Source of the DNA: Metridium senile
Lineage: Eukaryota > Cnidaria > Anthozoa > Actiniaria > Metridiidae
Assembly: GCA_949775045.1 (NCBI GenBank)
Contig: OX459099.1
Location: 3,035,067 to 3,099,066 of the forward strand
Direction: 5' to 3'
DNA: 64,000 nt
In this document: positions 23,022 to 35,500 of the stretch, piece after piece
How positions within the stretch are numbered: the first letter of the stretch is position 1
Layout: each line of letters opens with the position of its first letter
Program-made: the position numbers and the translations under genes
The notes under the pieces: model-generated
Told to the model about the DNA's origin: nothing
The model's input: the letters and a program-made list of their open reading frames with translations, nothing else
Database searches by the model: none

Positions 23022-26000
23022 ATGGCTACTCCAAAAAGCAGCCCGACGTTAGCAAAAGATAGCGATATTCTACTGGAGATGGAAACGAGACCACAGGGTC
23101 AAAGTACAGTCAACTTAGGGCTTCAATTCAATTCTGGCGGCAAAGACATTCATTATGTTTTCGTGTACGAACGATGCGAGCAGACAGAAAATAAAAACGA
23201 GAATACTAAAGCGAAAGCAGATGAACATGAAGTTAAACGGCAAGAGTTCGAAAAAGAAATTGCTCAAGAGGGATTGGATCTTGAGAAAGAGGTGGTTACA
23301 CTTCCTGGGGTATGTATTATAGTAAAGTGAAGAAGACCATTCAAAACCTAACGGTCTGTTTCCATAGTATTCAAAAGTACCATTATAAGATTACTTCTTT
23401 TTACATTCTTTATGCACATCCTTGCCCTCAAATTATCCTTTATTCATTTTACAACATTTAAAGAGGAAAACATTCTTTTGAGTATCGAATTCAAAGTAAT
23501 CTTTCGTGGTTTGTTAACGGCCGGTCGTTCAATATCGTTTTTAAATTGAAATGTCGCGGTTGCTTATTCGGTTTCGCTTATTCAGGCACCAGTTTTTATA
23601 TACTCTGTTGAACCGATGTTGAATACTTCAATATTTTTTTATATATCATTTGCTTTAGATTTTTCTCGATAATACACACAAAATATATATACTACAAGAC
23701 AGTTGTAGATATGTTGTTTATGTAAGTATCTTATAACATGTGTTTTTGAGCTGTTTTCAATGGTTTTCTAACCATTGTCTGTCGCTGCATTTTAATCGGA
23801 TCCTGATTAATTCATAAATCGACGGTACTGTATTGTAATGTGAAGTCCAAAGCAAAAACCGTTTATATTATTCTTTTTTGATAGCATAAGGGTAGCGAAA
23901 AGTTCATATTTTTCATGTGAGCAGTGTTGAAATTGTATACAAGAATTCACGGTTATGATAAGTGGTTGATAATGACAGTAATATATGCATAACAATCGAA
24001 TTGAATACCTGCCAGAGAATTCTTAACTCAGCTGATCTTGCTAATGTCACCGTTTTGATATGGGTTACGTCACATATCATATTATAATGATGATTATAAA
24101 AAAAAAACAATGTTAAATTTTGTTTATACTTGAAAAAAATATCGATGAACAAGTCACAATTATATATATAAATACTAACAATGTGCTCACTTCTTTTGGC
24201 AAAGATTGTAGATGAATAAAATCATAAAGTCAAATAACAATACTATTTATTGTAGATGAAGTTTTCAAATGTTATTCCCATAAGTATATTAGAGTAACAA
24301 AGAAAGACAAGGAGAATTAAAATAACAGGTTTTATACATGTAATGCTAAAAGCTAGTCGGATAAATATTCTCGACAGTCAAAAGGTCTTATTATTATATG
24401 ACAGACATGTCGTCTGTTGTGAAAACGTGACGAAAACAATTTCAAACTAGAAAGTCACAACGTTGCGTGACGACACTAAAAATGTCTGTGTGGGAGGGGA
24501 GGCTAGTAAGTCAACTGATTTTGTTGAAATGCCCGCTGATATGGTCGCCATTTCATCATTTTTTTTTAAAAACAATTCATATTTTAATTGGCTACTACAT
24601 CAAAATTATAGATTAAATTTAAGTTTACAAGATCAGCTATTTTAAATAGCTCTAACTCCCTAGAGACTTTCAAGCCTTCATTGATTTGAGGTCTTAAGTT
24701 CTTTATGTAGTAAGCCTCAACGGATAGCAGACGTGACCAATTGTCACTCCAGTCAATAATGTATTTTAAGTACAGGTTATGTTCTGTACACATGACTCAA
24801 CGTTTATTCCAAGCAATGATGGCAGGGCCAGTACACCATTTCCGAAAAACTTTGTCACCCGTGAAGTGAAAAGCCTACAAGCTAGTATCGCCTGCATGGA
24901 ACTATGGGTAACCTATGTAAACTTTATTAGAACGTAGATATTTCATGGTCGGCATTGCCACACTTGTCAATATGATATGGAAAAACTGATGACCGTTTTA
25001 ACTTACGATAGACGAAAAAGGCGCGCCGAATGCACATTTAGTTTCTGAACTGATCCATGATCCTTTGCGCCACTAGCTTGCATGCTTTTCACTGGTGACA
25101 AACTTTCTCGGAAAGGGTGTATATGCTTTAAACGGCAGATGGCTACAGTAGGTTGCAACAAAGCAAATAAGCAGAGGAGACGCGTAAAGAGCGATAATTA
25201 AAGAACGTTGCAAAACAAATGAACCTATATGCAAACAAGTACGCAAAACAGGTGTGCTAAGATCGAAAATAGACAGCATATGTTAACATTCGGTCAAAAA
25301 TTAAGTGATGTATTCATTTTGTAGGAACCAACAAAGACTCGCCATTTTGTGAAAATCCATCTCCCTCTCGAAAGACTTCTCGAAGAAGCAGAGCAACTCA
25401 AGCTCAAAGCTCCTTTGGGAAAAACCGAAAAACTGCGCAGTCGTGTTCAAAAGATTTTGGGCGAATCATTCGTCACGAAAGTCAAGAACATCGACCCGAT
25501 GGTCGTCCGTGACAGCTGTATAGAGAAAGAACACAAGTATTTCATGGCGCCTTTCCACAGGGATAAGATGAGTAAATACGCCATGAAGACAGATGAACTG
25601 TTTACGAACAATGACTCGAGATTTGTGGCTCAGAAGTTGTGCTTTGATGCAGGTTTGCGGACACTACTGTCAGAAGGTAGGGGCGTAGTTAGCACGTGGG
25701 TATACAGAGGAACCCCGTTAATCCGGCCACTGAAGGGACAGCCCAACTTGAAAGTGGCTGTATTAACGGGGAGGCCGCATTAAGCGGGTAAATTTTATAC
25801 TGAAAATGTATGGACATGCATTTCGTCGGGACCTAAAAAACTGTCCGCAATAACGGGGTGGCCGTATTAAGCGGGTGGCCGTAAGGCGGGGTTCCACTGT
25901 AGTGGATATTTTTGATGATGGTGGTTGTTAACTAATCAAGGGGACACGGCAGAATGTTGTATCACTTTAAAATCGCGTTTCGACAGCAAAATGCATTTGG

Positions 26001-26196
26001 TTTTGTGTCAATTCAATTCATCTTTATTCACTATATATATTTTACAAATTTATTTAACAATAGTTAATTGAAACAGATGCAATAGTAGTAGCTAACTGTA
26101 ATAGCCAAAGGCTAGACTTGACAGTTAGCTTGATATATTATTCAAAATGTTTTAATTACTTTGAAAGAGGAGATAATGAATGAATGAATTTATGAA

Positions 26197-26227
<31 letters not shown>

Positions 26228-29200
26228 ATAGAAAAAGGTACAAAATGACGGTAAATACAGCTGAAGATAGCATAACACAATATCTGATTACTACAAATAA
26301 GATAATATTACAAATGCGAAATTACAATTTCAGTTACAAATGGCAATATTGGAGGTCTATTATGTACATTATATATGTACGCGATGACTATTATTTTCAA
26401 GAGTTAAGTTAAGAGTTAAGCCTACTTGTAATGACACCGTGGTATATTGTTTACAGGGGTCTACTTGTGTTCCTATTCACTTCACGATGGAGACGATGAC
26501 CTTAAAGACGACGAGACTCCTAGCAACGATCGTCAACGTCTAAGGACTGACTGGGCGAGGTTTGGTCGCAGTTTCAAGTATCAGCCCTATGAATGTATCA
26601 AGAATTACTTTGGAACTGAGGTACGTCATAATAGAAGTGTAATCAGAGCGTTCAGTACAGTTGCAAAGTTGAACAAAAAGTTACCAAGTGGTAAGAATCG
26701 GTCAGTACACGGGCGAGATATACAAGAAGTTGAGAACAGTTTGCGTCTGCAATAAGTGCTGCCATGCAGTCAGCAGTTCCGGAACCAGGAGGGTATTGGG
26801 TCATCAGGAGAGACTGCGCTCCGTTTCGAGGCCTTCCTCTCAACGGATTTCTCTGCGTGCTGGCTCTACCTACCAGCAAAGTGCACTGACGTTTCGTTGC
26901 TGTAAGAAAACAGGCGTACTAGTGACCTTGACTTATTCTCTACTTTCACAATAACAACATTGCCTTCTGTTTTTAGGGGTAGCTAGTTTTATTCAAATCA
27001 AACAAATTTGAATTAAAATATCTACTACCCAAAAAAAGAAGGCATTATGGTTATTTGAAAGTAGAGAATACTTGTTTATATTCTGACAAAATGAGAGCGC
27101 TTTTAAAAAGGAACACCACAAACCTCTCGGAACTTGATCTGCACAATGTAGTTAATACATCTTTCGGTATAACTAGCAATCAATCACAATCTTTTTTTTG
27201 CAGTGAAAATGCGTTTAAGTTACCTCTTTATAGTACTCTATATTTTCTCCATATCCCGTCACTAATATTTGATATTTGACTATAGATTGGTCTGTACTTT
27301 GCATGGTTTATAGAATTCCATATTTCTCTTCACTAATATTTGATATTTTACCATAGATTGGTCTGTACTTTGCATGGTTAGGGTTCTACACTGCTATGCT
27401 TGTACCTCTAGCTATCGCTGGACTAGTAGTGTTCATCTACGGCCTCGCTACTTCTGCTACTAATCCTGTAGTCGTTGACTCGTGTAACAAGACCCTAGAA
27501 AACTACTTCTACATGTGTCCTCTCTGTGATCGACAATGCAGCTACTGGGACCTAGTCTCGACCACGTGTAACTACGCCTTCGTTACTCACTTCTTTGACA
27601 ACGAGATGACGGTTTTCCTAGCGATATTCAGCTCGGTGTGGGCCACGCTTTTCCTCGAGTTCTGGAAGCGTCGACAACTCGCTTTGGCAATTGAATGGAA
27701 TGTCGCAGGCTTTGAGAAAGAAGAAGAGCCTCTGAGACCAGAGTTTGTGCGCACTGCTCCAGTGTTGAAGAAAAACCCGGTCACCGGACAGATGGAGCCG
27801 CATATGCCGAAAAGGACCCGTTACCAGAGATTAGGAGCCGCGGGCAGTCTAGTTGCCATGATGATTTTGCTCGTTCTTGCAGCGGTCATTGGCGTTGTTA
27901 TTTACCGTGCTGCTGTCTTTGCTTCCCTCAGTGGGAGCACGATCATGTCGGTTCGTAAACGAGCCCGCATTGTTACTTCCGTCACAGCGGCAATTATCAA
28001 CTTGGTATGTATTAATCTCTTAAAGTTCTTCTACAACAAGTTGGCTCTCTGGCTGACTAAGTGGGAGAACCCGCGAACCAGGACCGACTTTGAGGACAGT
28101 TTCACCTACAAAATGTACCTTTTCCAGTTTGTCAATACCTATGCCTCGATCTTCTACATCGCGTTTTTCAAGTCAGGCCTTGTGGTAGGAACGCCTGGTA
28201 GATATAAGCGAATAGCCAAGAGATATCGATTGGATGGGTGCAGTGAGCAGGGATGTTTCCTTGAGTTGTGTATTCAGTTGTTTATTATCATGGTCGGCCA
28301 GCAGATTATTGGTAACATTACAGAGATCGCTATTCCGTAAGTATATGATAGTATGATTGATTTGCTCATTGTACTTTCATCTATTCTATCACCCATTCAT
28401 TTATGTACTCCAAGAATTCCTCAATTGATTCAATCATTTTCACTCATGCATGCATTTTCATTTATTCATTTATTCATCCATTCATTTCGTACATTGTCAT
28501 TCATTTATTCATTCATTCATTCATTCATTCATTTTGTACATTCATTCATTCATTTTGTTCATTGTCATTCATTTATTCATTGTCGACAATCATTCCGGCA
28601 TTCGTTTGCATTCATTCATATATTTATTAAAACATCATATCCATTCCGTTCAGTGTCCACTGTCCTCATATTCTCATATTCTCATATTTTATTTCATTTG
28701 TGATATATTTATTTTCTCTCTCTCACACTCAGTTCCATCAATTTTGTCATTTTATATCTTATTTATAAAATGAGGATATAACATGGTCGCGGCGCGGAGA
28801 TCACTCGTTGGATATCTTATCAACACTCGAAGATAAAATTCATATCTCCGCGCGCCCATGTAATATCCTCTATATATCCACGTGTTTCAATAATTTCTTC
28901 AAATGACTCTCTGTATCTGTGCTTAGGTTTGTAATGGAATGGCTAAATGTCCGCAAGCAACCCCGTGACAAACAAAAGCCACAGTACGAACAAGACTTTG
29001 ATTTGAATAACCTTGGAGATCACTACATGTTCTGGGAATATCTTGAAGTCGGTAAGTGAACTCGGTGATTAGGTAAAGAAAAAATGAACATGTGAGCCAA
29101 GTTGTGTGCAAAATATTTAATGTAGAGGTAGTGAGTGTGAGTGAGTCTCCCCGATAAGAAGTGCGTCCATCTAGAAGATTGAGACGTTAAAAAAAAGTTA

Positions 29201-29480
29201 TTATGGAAGATACAAAAACAAATATTGGGCATGAAAACAATCATGATGCTGACGATGATGTATTTTGTGATAGCCATGCCAATGATGATAGTTATGATGT
29301 TAATGGTAATAAGGGTACCGAGTGTAATTTTGAGGGTGATGTTGATAATAATGTCTGTAATATATGGTGATGCATGATGATAAGATGATAATTAAAGATT
29401 ATCATTTGTAATATGACGACGAAGGGGATACTAACTATTGTGATGATGATGATAATGATGACGGATGATGATGATGATGG

Positions 29481-29534
<54 letters not shown>

Positions 29535-31019
29535 CAATGAAGACATGCATTGTTCCATTCTGGTGCAAACTAAGATCAAAACGCAGAAAACACAGATAGA
29601 ATATTAGCTGCACCATAGAAATCATAACCGAGTATTCTTCAATAATGAATCACTTTCTGTATTTTCTTCCAGTTCTTCAATACGGCTTCGTCACCATGTT
29701 CGTATCAGCATTCCCGCTCGCCCCAATCTTCGCTTTGCTAAACTCTGTGGTTGAAATCCGTGTCGATGCAATCAACTTTGTCCGTCAATTCCGTCGCCCC
29801 GATATCGCCATAGCCGAGGACATAGGTGCCTGGTACCGAATCCTAGAAGGGCTTACCAAGCTTTCTGTATTAATCAACGCGTTTGTGCTGTCTTTTACTT
29901 CTGATTTTGTCCCAAGGCTTTTGTACAGGATGAAATATGCGCCTGATCGTGATTCTGGGGGGACCTTGAACGGTTACCTTAATGCCAGCATGTCGTTCTT
30001 TGAAGTGAAGTATTTTGATGAGTGGGAGCCTGATACCAAGCCTGATGATCCTATGCAAAATCTTAACTACACCAGCAGTGTTTGTAGGTATGTGATTGTT
30101 TATCTTTTATTTATTACTCGGTAAACTGACTGACTTACCGACCGATTGATTGATAAAATGCAACGGACTTCAAACAACTGCTGGAAAAAAGATTCCTTCG
30201 ACCCAAGCAGTTGAACCCCAAGGCCGTTCACGTGCCAAGTGGGCAACATTGATGATGATGATTGGCAGGTTAATTGATTGAATGATTAACTGATTGATTG
30301 ATTGGTTGACTGATTCATGGATTGGTTAACTCAGTGATTGATTGATTGGATGATTGATTGGATGATTGATTGATTGATTGGATGATTAATTGATTGATGA
30401 CTGATGGATTGGATGATTGTTTGAATGATTGATTGATTGGTTGTTTGAATGACTGACTGACTGATTGAATGATTAATTGATTGAATGATTAATTGATTGA
30501 ATGATTGATTGATTGATTGATTGATCGATTATTTGAATGACTGGCTGATTGATTAATTGTTTATTTAAATGACTGACTGACTGATTGATTGCATGATTGA
30601 ATCATATAGTGGTAACCGACTGAGTGAGTATTTCAGAGTTAATTTATTCACTGATCGACTGATTCGACCATGCAGTTGTGGCTCATGGCTGTACAATTTA
30701 ATAAATTCCCATTACTTGCCGAAAGACACAATATCAAAACAGAGCTCTCACTTTCTCTTCTAGATACCGTGGTTTCCATGACAACACCTACCCATTCAAA
30801 TTCTCCAAGCAATACTGGCACGTGATCGCAGCTCGCCTCGCTTTCGTGTTCGTCTTCCAGTACACCGTTTACACCATCACCAACTTCATTGCTTACGTCA
30901 TTCCTGACAAATCACAGTCTTCCCAGGTGAAGTTGCGAATGGAGAAGATTCTCGCAAAGGAAAAACTGTACGGCAAAGGGAAAGTTTCAGATAACTTTGA
31001 AACGAACACTTTACTGTAA
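23022..31019 (+). CDS. Anoctamin B (TMEM16 family, ANO7-like), 859 residues
   Basis: Seven coding exons: 23022-23309, 25325-25676, 26457-26620, 27357-28336, 28927-29051, 29673-30087 and 30764-31019; the sum is an exact multiple of three and ends in TAA. The start is the ATG opening MATPKSSPTL. Exons 1-3 encode the cytoplasmic dimerisation domain (RHFVKIHLPLERLLEEAEQL). Exons 4-7 encode the ten-helix core (GLYFAWLGFYTAMLVP, MCPLCDRQCSYWDL). TM6 reads [15 protein letters not shown]7 FWEYLEVVLQYGF and TM8 [11 protein letters not shown], so the calcium-site acids are kept but Gly again replaces the N650 equivalent. Its introns differ from A: there is none inside the FIPR/VPRLLY region, and there are extra ones after LLSEG and after YFGTE. 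Likely a membrane ion channel or scramblase. AATAAA lies at 31202-31207. Confidence 0.93.
24820..25145. mobile_element. Foldback element in anoctamin B intron 1
   Basis: ACACCATTTCCGAAAAACTT near 24832 pairs with AAACTTTCTCGGAAAGGGTG near 25100. The inner GTGAAAAGC / GCTTTTCAC and CAAGCTAGT / ACTAGCTTG segments also pair. The outer ends are not sharply defined. Confidence 0.6.
25705..25899 (+). mobile_element. Pogo/Tigger-like MITE with CAGTGGAACCCCG ends, copy 1
   Basis: The left end CAGAGGAACCCCGTTAATCC and right end GGCGGGGTTCCACTG are inverted and flanked by TA. CAGTGGAACC ends with TA duplications are typical of pogo-related MITEs (family knowledge). It starts 28 bases after anoctamin B exon 2. 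Copy 2 lies inverted at 52321-52451. Confidence 0.75.
27247..27390 (+). repeat. 71-bp tandem duplication of the anoctamin B exon 4 acceptor
   Basis: The sequence ACTAATATTTGATATTT plus acceptor plus ATTGGTCTGTACTTTGCATG occurs twice, with the exon start at 27286 and again at 27357. The second copy continues into the full exon. Using the first would add IGLYFAWFIEFHISLH and then a stop. Confidence 0.85.
28390..28640. repeat. CATT tetranucleotide array in anoctamin B intron 4
   Basis: Imperfect (CATT)n with TATT variants; ORFs here are Phe/Ile/His/Ser runs without meaning. Confidence 0.9.
29431..29534. repeat. GAT trinucleotide array in anoctamin B intron 5
   Basis: Nearly pure (GAT)n with weaker GAT-rich sequence upstream to about 29230. 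Confidence 0.9.
30260..30600. repeat. TGAT tetranucleotide array in anoctamin B intron 6
   Basis: Imperfect (TGAT)n with GAATGATT, GACTGACT and GGATGATT variants. Confidence 0.9.
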
Positions 31020-32521
31020 AGCAAGTATTAGTCTTTACGGATTATTTATGCACATTAGACATTTTTACTTATAACCTTTTTATTAATATCGCTTTTTGAT
31101 TTTATCAATGGAAGCTACATTATTTTGCATTATTTTGAGTTGATATCTTTATATTTTAAACTGAAAAAAATGTTAAGGAGTACGCCTTTGAACTGCTTTT
31201 TAATAAACGATAAAATATATTAGTTAAGTCAGTTTAATTTATGAAAAAGAAAACAACGACTAGTGAATGCAAAACAAAAGCATTAAGAAGAATAAGGTTA
31301 AAAGCAGAATTTGTGGTTCCATCCTTTTTCAATTTTTGTAGACGTTTGAAAAGGACGCAAATTTGCGACTTTTACTCTGTATGATAGACTGATTTTACAT
31401 GTTTTACAGCTATAGTACATCATTAGTTTGTAAGTTTTAACATGATATTTTAAAGTAAAGAATTGTAGTTAGAAGTTTTTAGCTTTTTTAATAAACTTGT
31501 TTAACCTGTGTATCTTTGAAGCTTATGCTTGGTGTTTCTCTACGAAACTGATTACAGTCAATATGTAAACCATCAAAAGAGGGTGACACATACTGACATT
31601 TCGGAGAGTGTGAGTATTCATACAAAACGTACATCCATAAGTCGGCACCACATTAAAAATTCTAAAGCTTATCTCATTGACGATTACCACTTTTATGTGC
31701 GCGCATTGTTTTTTTGCGCGCGTGGGTAAATTTGCAAACAAATAAGTGTTATAAATCAAAAACAATGTACCACCAAAGAGCAATCTTTTCATTTATTTTC
31801 TGAAGTTTCTAGCTTGGATAAAAGAACTGAAATACAATTTAAAATTGAAGGTTTAAAATCTACATTTTCAATGTGTACAATGCTTATTCATTTGTACAGG
31901 TTTTAATGCAAACAAAAGCGACAAAACTTGCCAATAGAGGAAAACTTTCCTTTTTGTAAAAATTCCAACAATTGTACTTAACAATTTGAAATTCATATTG
32001 TCCAAATAACGCAAAGCAGTGTTAAGGGATTATGGTGCTTTATTCCGACAAAAGAGCTTTTAATTATTTGTATCTAGCTCCGAGATAAATGAATAAAAAT
32101 TAAGCATATAATTACATGCCGTAGTCAAAGAGTAAAATAGTGTTCAGAAGTATGCATATTTAAACAATTGATCTCTCAAAGGATCTCATGAATTAGTAAT
32201 GCAAATTTGAAAACAAACTTAATTTAGAAAATATTCGAATTCTCTGGTGTGAAAAATACTCAAAGAGTGTGGAATATAAACATGCCTTTTTGCTCCCTGT
32301 CTTCGCATTTATTGTGAAAATTTTACTTGGGCGAGAGGATTTTTTGAGGGAACAAATTGCGCAGTTTTGTATCAAGTTTAGCATCACGTTTGTATTTTCG
32401 AAGTCAGTTTAGTTATTGTAGTGTTGCGAGCGTTAGTGTGTAACGCGCCTACACACACCCTCAATACATTCCAAAGGACACTTCATCTGTGACTAGCTGG
32501 CTCTACTAGAATAACAACAGC
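31020..32521. other. Intergenic region between anoctamins B and C
   Basis: Contains the B 3' UTR with AATAAA at 31202-31207. The rest is AT-rich, without transposon ends or ORFs that I trust. The C promoter and 5' UTR should be near 32400-32521; CAACAGCATGGCTG provides the start context. Confidence 0.6.
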
Positions 32522-35500
32522 ATGGCTGAGTTGAAAGAAGTTAAACCACTCAAAACAGCAGATGAAGACGACGTCTTGTTAGAGATGGAGAACCAAAATG
32601 GAAACGATTCTGCAAAGACAGTCGGTCTTTACTTCAACGAAGGAGGTTACAAAATAGACTATGTGTTAGTCTACGAGAGAAACCCAGAAGAAGAAGAGAA
32701 TGACGATGAGAAAGGTAGCCTTGCAGAAGAACTTGAAGAGAAACGAACCGCCTTCGAGAAAGTTATCAAAGATGAAGGGTTGCTCTTGGAGAGAGAGATG
32801 GTCGTTTCGGCCCAAGTAAGTAGGATAAATTAACTGCTAATGAATAAAAGCGTTTTATCTCAATTTCATATCGAAATTAGTTTATTTTCTTAAGTTGCAA
32901 GACAACAGTTCGCGCTCGAAGTTTAAACTAGCGAATAAGGGTAAATTGGCTTGCATTAATATCAAATATAATAAATATCTAATAAAGATATCGCTTAACA
33001 TATTAAATAGGAGAGGTTTGAAGAAAATAAGTAAACACTTTTCATTCAAATTTTTACTTGAAGTTTCAACTTAAACTAGCTTTGTATGTTAGTTTAAAAT
33101 AACTCTGAATCATCCTATTAATAATTTAAAACTACTGCAATGTTTGTGGTAGTAACATTATAGTTTATTGTGTATTTTTTAGAGTTTATTGATGATAATT
33201 CTCGTTGTAAACAGTGGATACACTTAAATAGTTTTACCGCCATTAGACCGAATCTAGATCATATAACTCGGAACAAAAACACAAAATACAAACAATGCTT
33301 GACACATATATTTAAAAACATCTAAATCAAAAACGTCTCTCTTTGTTTGCTTTCTGACAACTGCTTTATATTTGAATATATATCATTTTCACTTTCAACA
33401 ACTTTAAGTTTCTGCAAGATGACTTCCAAGTTGGAATACGTTTTTAATTTTGGAGGACGTCATTTTGTAAAAAATATCGCTTAAAATTTTTCATTAAAAT
33501 AACAGGAAATATTCAGCTTTAGAAAACGTAAAAGCTGCAATTTTTTGTATTTTTTTTTACAAATTTACGCTTCAATGTCTATCGTCATTCCAAACTAAGA
33601 GATAGTGGAATATTCTAGACTGGTGGAATATTTTGAATAATTATCACGATAATGTCAATTATCTTAATATCATTTTCGCTGAAAATCAAAATATCTTAAT
33701 TAAAATATTATGCAGGCCTGATATGTAAATGTAGAAAATTTTCATCATTCCCGTCTCCTCAAAACCAAAAAATATATTAAAAAAAAAAACACAACAATTT
33801 CAATTTCAAACAACAATTTTTATTTCAAAATTATTGCTGTTAAACACTAATATTGTTCCTATTTTTAGAAATTCAGAATTCATTCAAATTAACATCCTTT
33901 GCGTGATCTGAGTAAACATTATTCCCACATGTGGAGCTCCTGAAAGTTCACTCAAACGGATAGCATTCTGATTGGTCAGAATACAATAGATATAGTAGAG
34001 CATTGTGATTGGCTGAAGAACATTGCTTTGTAAGGGATGGTTCAATTATATATTCTTATTGCTCTCGAGGCTATGCAGGATATTTTTTTGTCGTGCACGA
34101 TATTGTTTTTCAAGGCCAAGCCGTGCTCGATATTTTTGGGGGTGAATCATGCACATTCCCTCCCCCCTCCCCTCCCTCATCAATTATCTAATGATCCGTG
34201 CCTAATTGCGCGTTGGGGGTCCTATTTATGACGTCACCATAAAATTCGCTAATCGAAAGTATTTGAAAAGTTATTATCAGGCTAGGCCTCACACAATCCT
34301 ATTCGATTCTAGTTAAAGCTCGAAACGTCAGTAAAGTTAAGTCAACATCTTTTACAACTTTCATTGTATTACCTATCGTTGATCAAACACCGACGCAGCA
34401 TATACTAGTTTACTCGCTGGTTCCCATTAATATTGATAATCATTATGACAATATGTGATACACCTATTTCAATTAACGTTGTCAATCTGGAATGGTTAAT
34501 CTGAGACCGATAGGAATTGTGGGAGTTCATTAAATTCCAAATACATTGTTTTAATCGCACTTGAATGGTGCTGAATTACAGATAACAGTATTTTAGGAGT
34601 AAACATTAATATTCGAGCGTGATTATAATAGTGCATTTGTAGTTTAACGAGCTCCCACAATTCCTATCGGTCTCAGATCAACCATTCCAGATGGACAACG
34701 TTAATTGAAATAGGTGTATGTGATATGGATGGTCGATGGTGATGTATGTTGATGATGATGATGATAGCTAGTAGACCAGTTTCATGTTATCTAGAGCGGC
34801 TGTACTATTTAACAAAAGCTACATTTGCACAAGGAATTAAATTTAGAGTAAATTCCAATTTTTTTTCTATTGTTTAGTGACAACATTTTTTCGTGCTTTG
34901 CTTGGGATTTATAATATTATTTTAACAACAAATCTTGCCTTAGCCTGTGCAAATGCGCCTTTTGTCAAATAGTACAGCGGTGATAGATAACGTGAAACTA
35001 GAGTGTTTTGTCGATGGTGGGTAATGGTTATAATTTTCTCGGTAATGATGATTTGGTCATGATTATTAATGATGATGATTTAGGTATAGTGATGATGCAT
35101 GATGGTAATACAAATAAATACATTTTTCCAATTAAAGAATAAATATTAATAGTATCTGTAACTGTATCTTTGTGGTTGTGTTGTAGAAAAGAGAAAAACC
35201 AAGTAAATACAACAAACTACGGAGTACCCTTTTGTTTACAAGCATTGTTAGTAGACATTACATCTATATCTGCATGTAGTATCATTCACTGTACATAACA
35301 AATTAAAAAACTTCAAAACTTCAAAACTTCAAAAATGACAACATGTCAATTCATACGGCACTTGTTCCCATATTATGTCTGGCTTTGTATATAACTTAAT
35401 TTCAGCAGTTGATTCACCTGGCTCGCACCTTAATGTAAGGACAAATTCAGTGAATACTGTGCTATAATTTATGTACTTTAAGGTGCAAAACAAATTGTCA

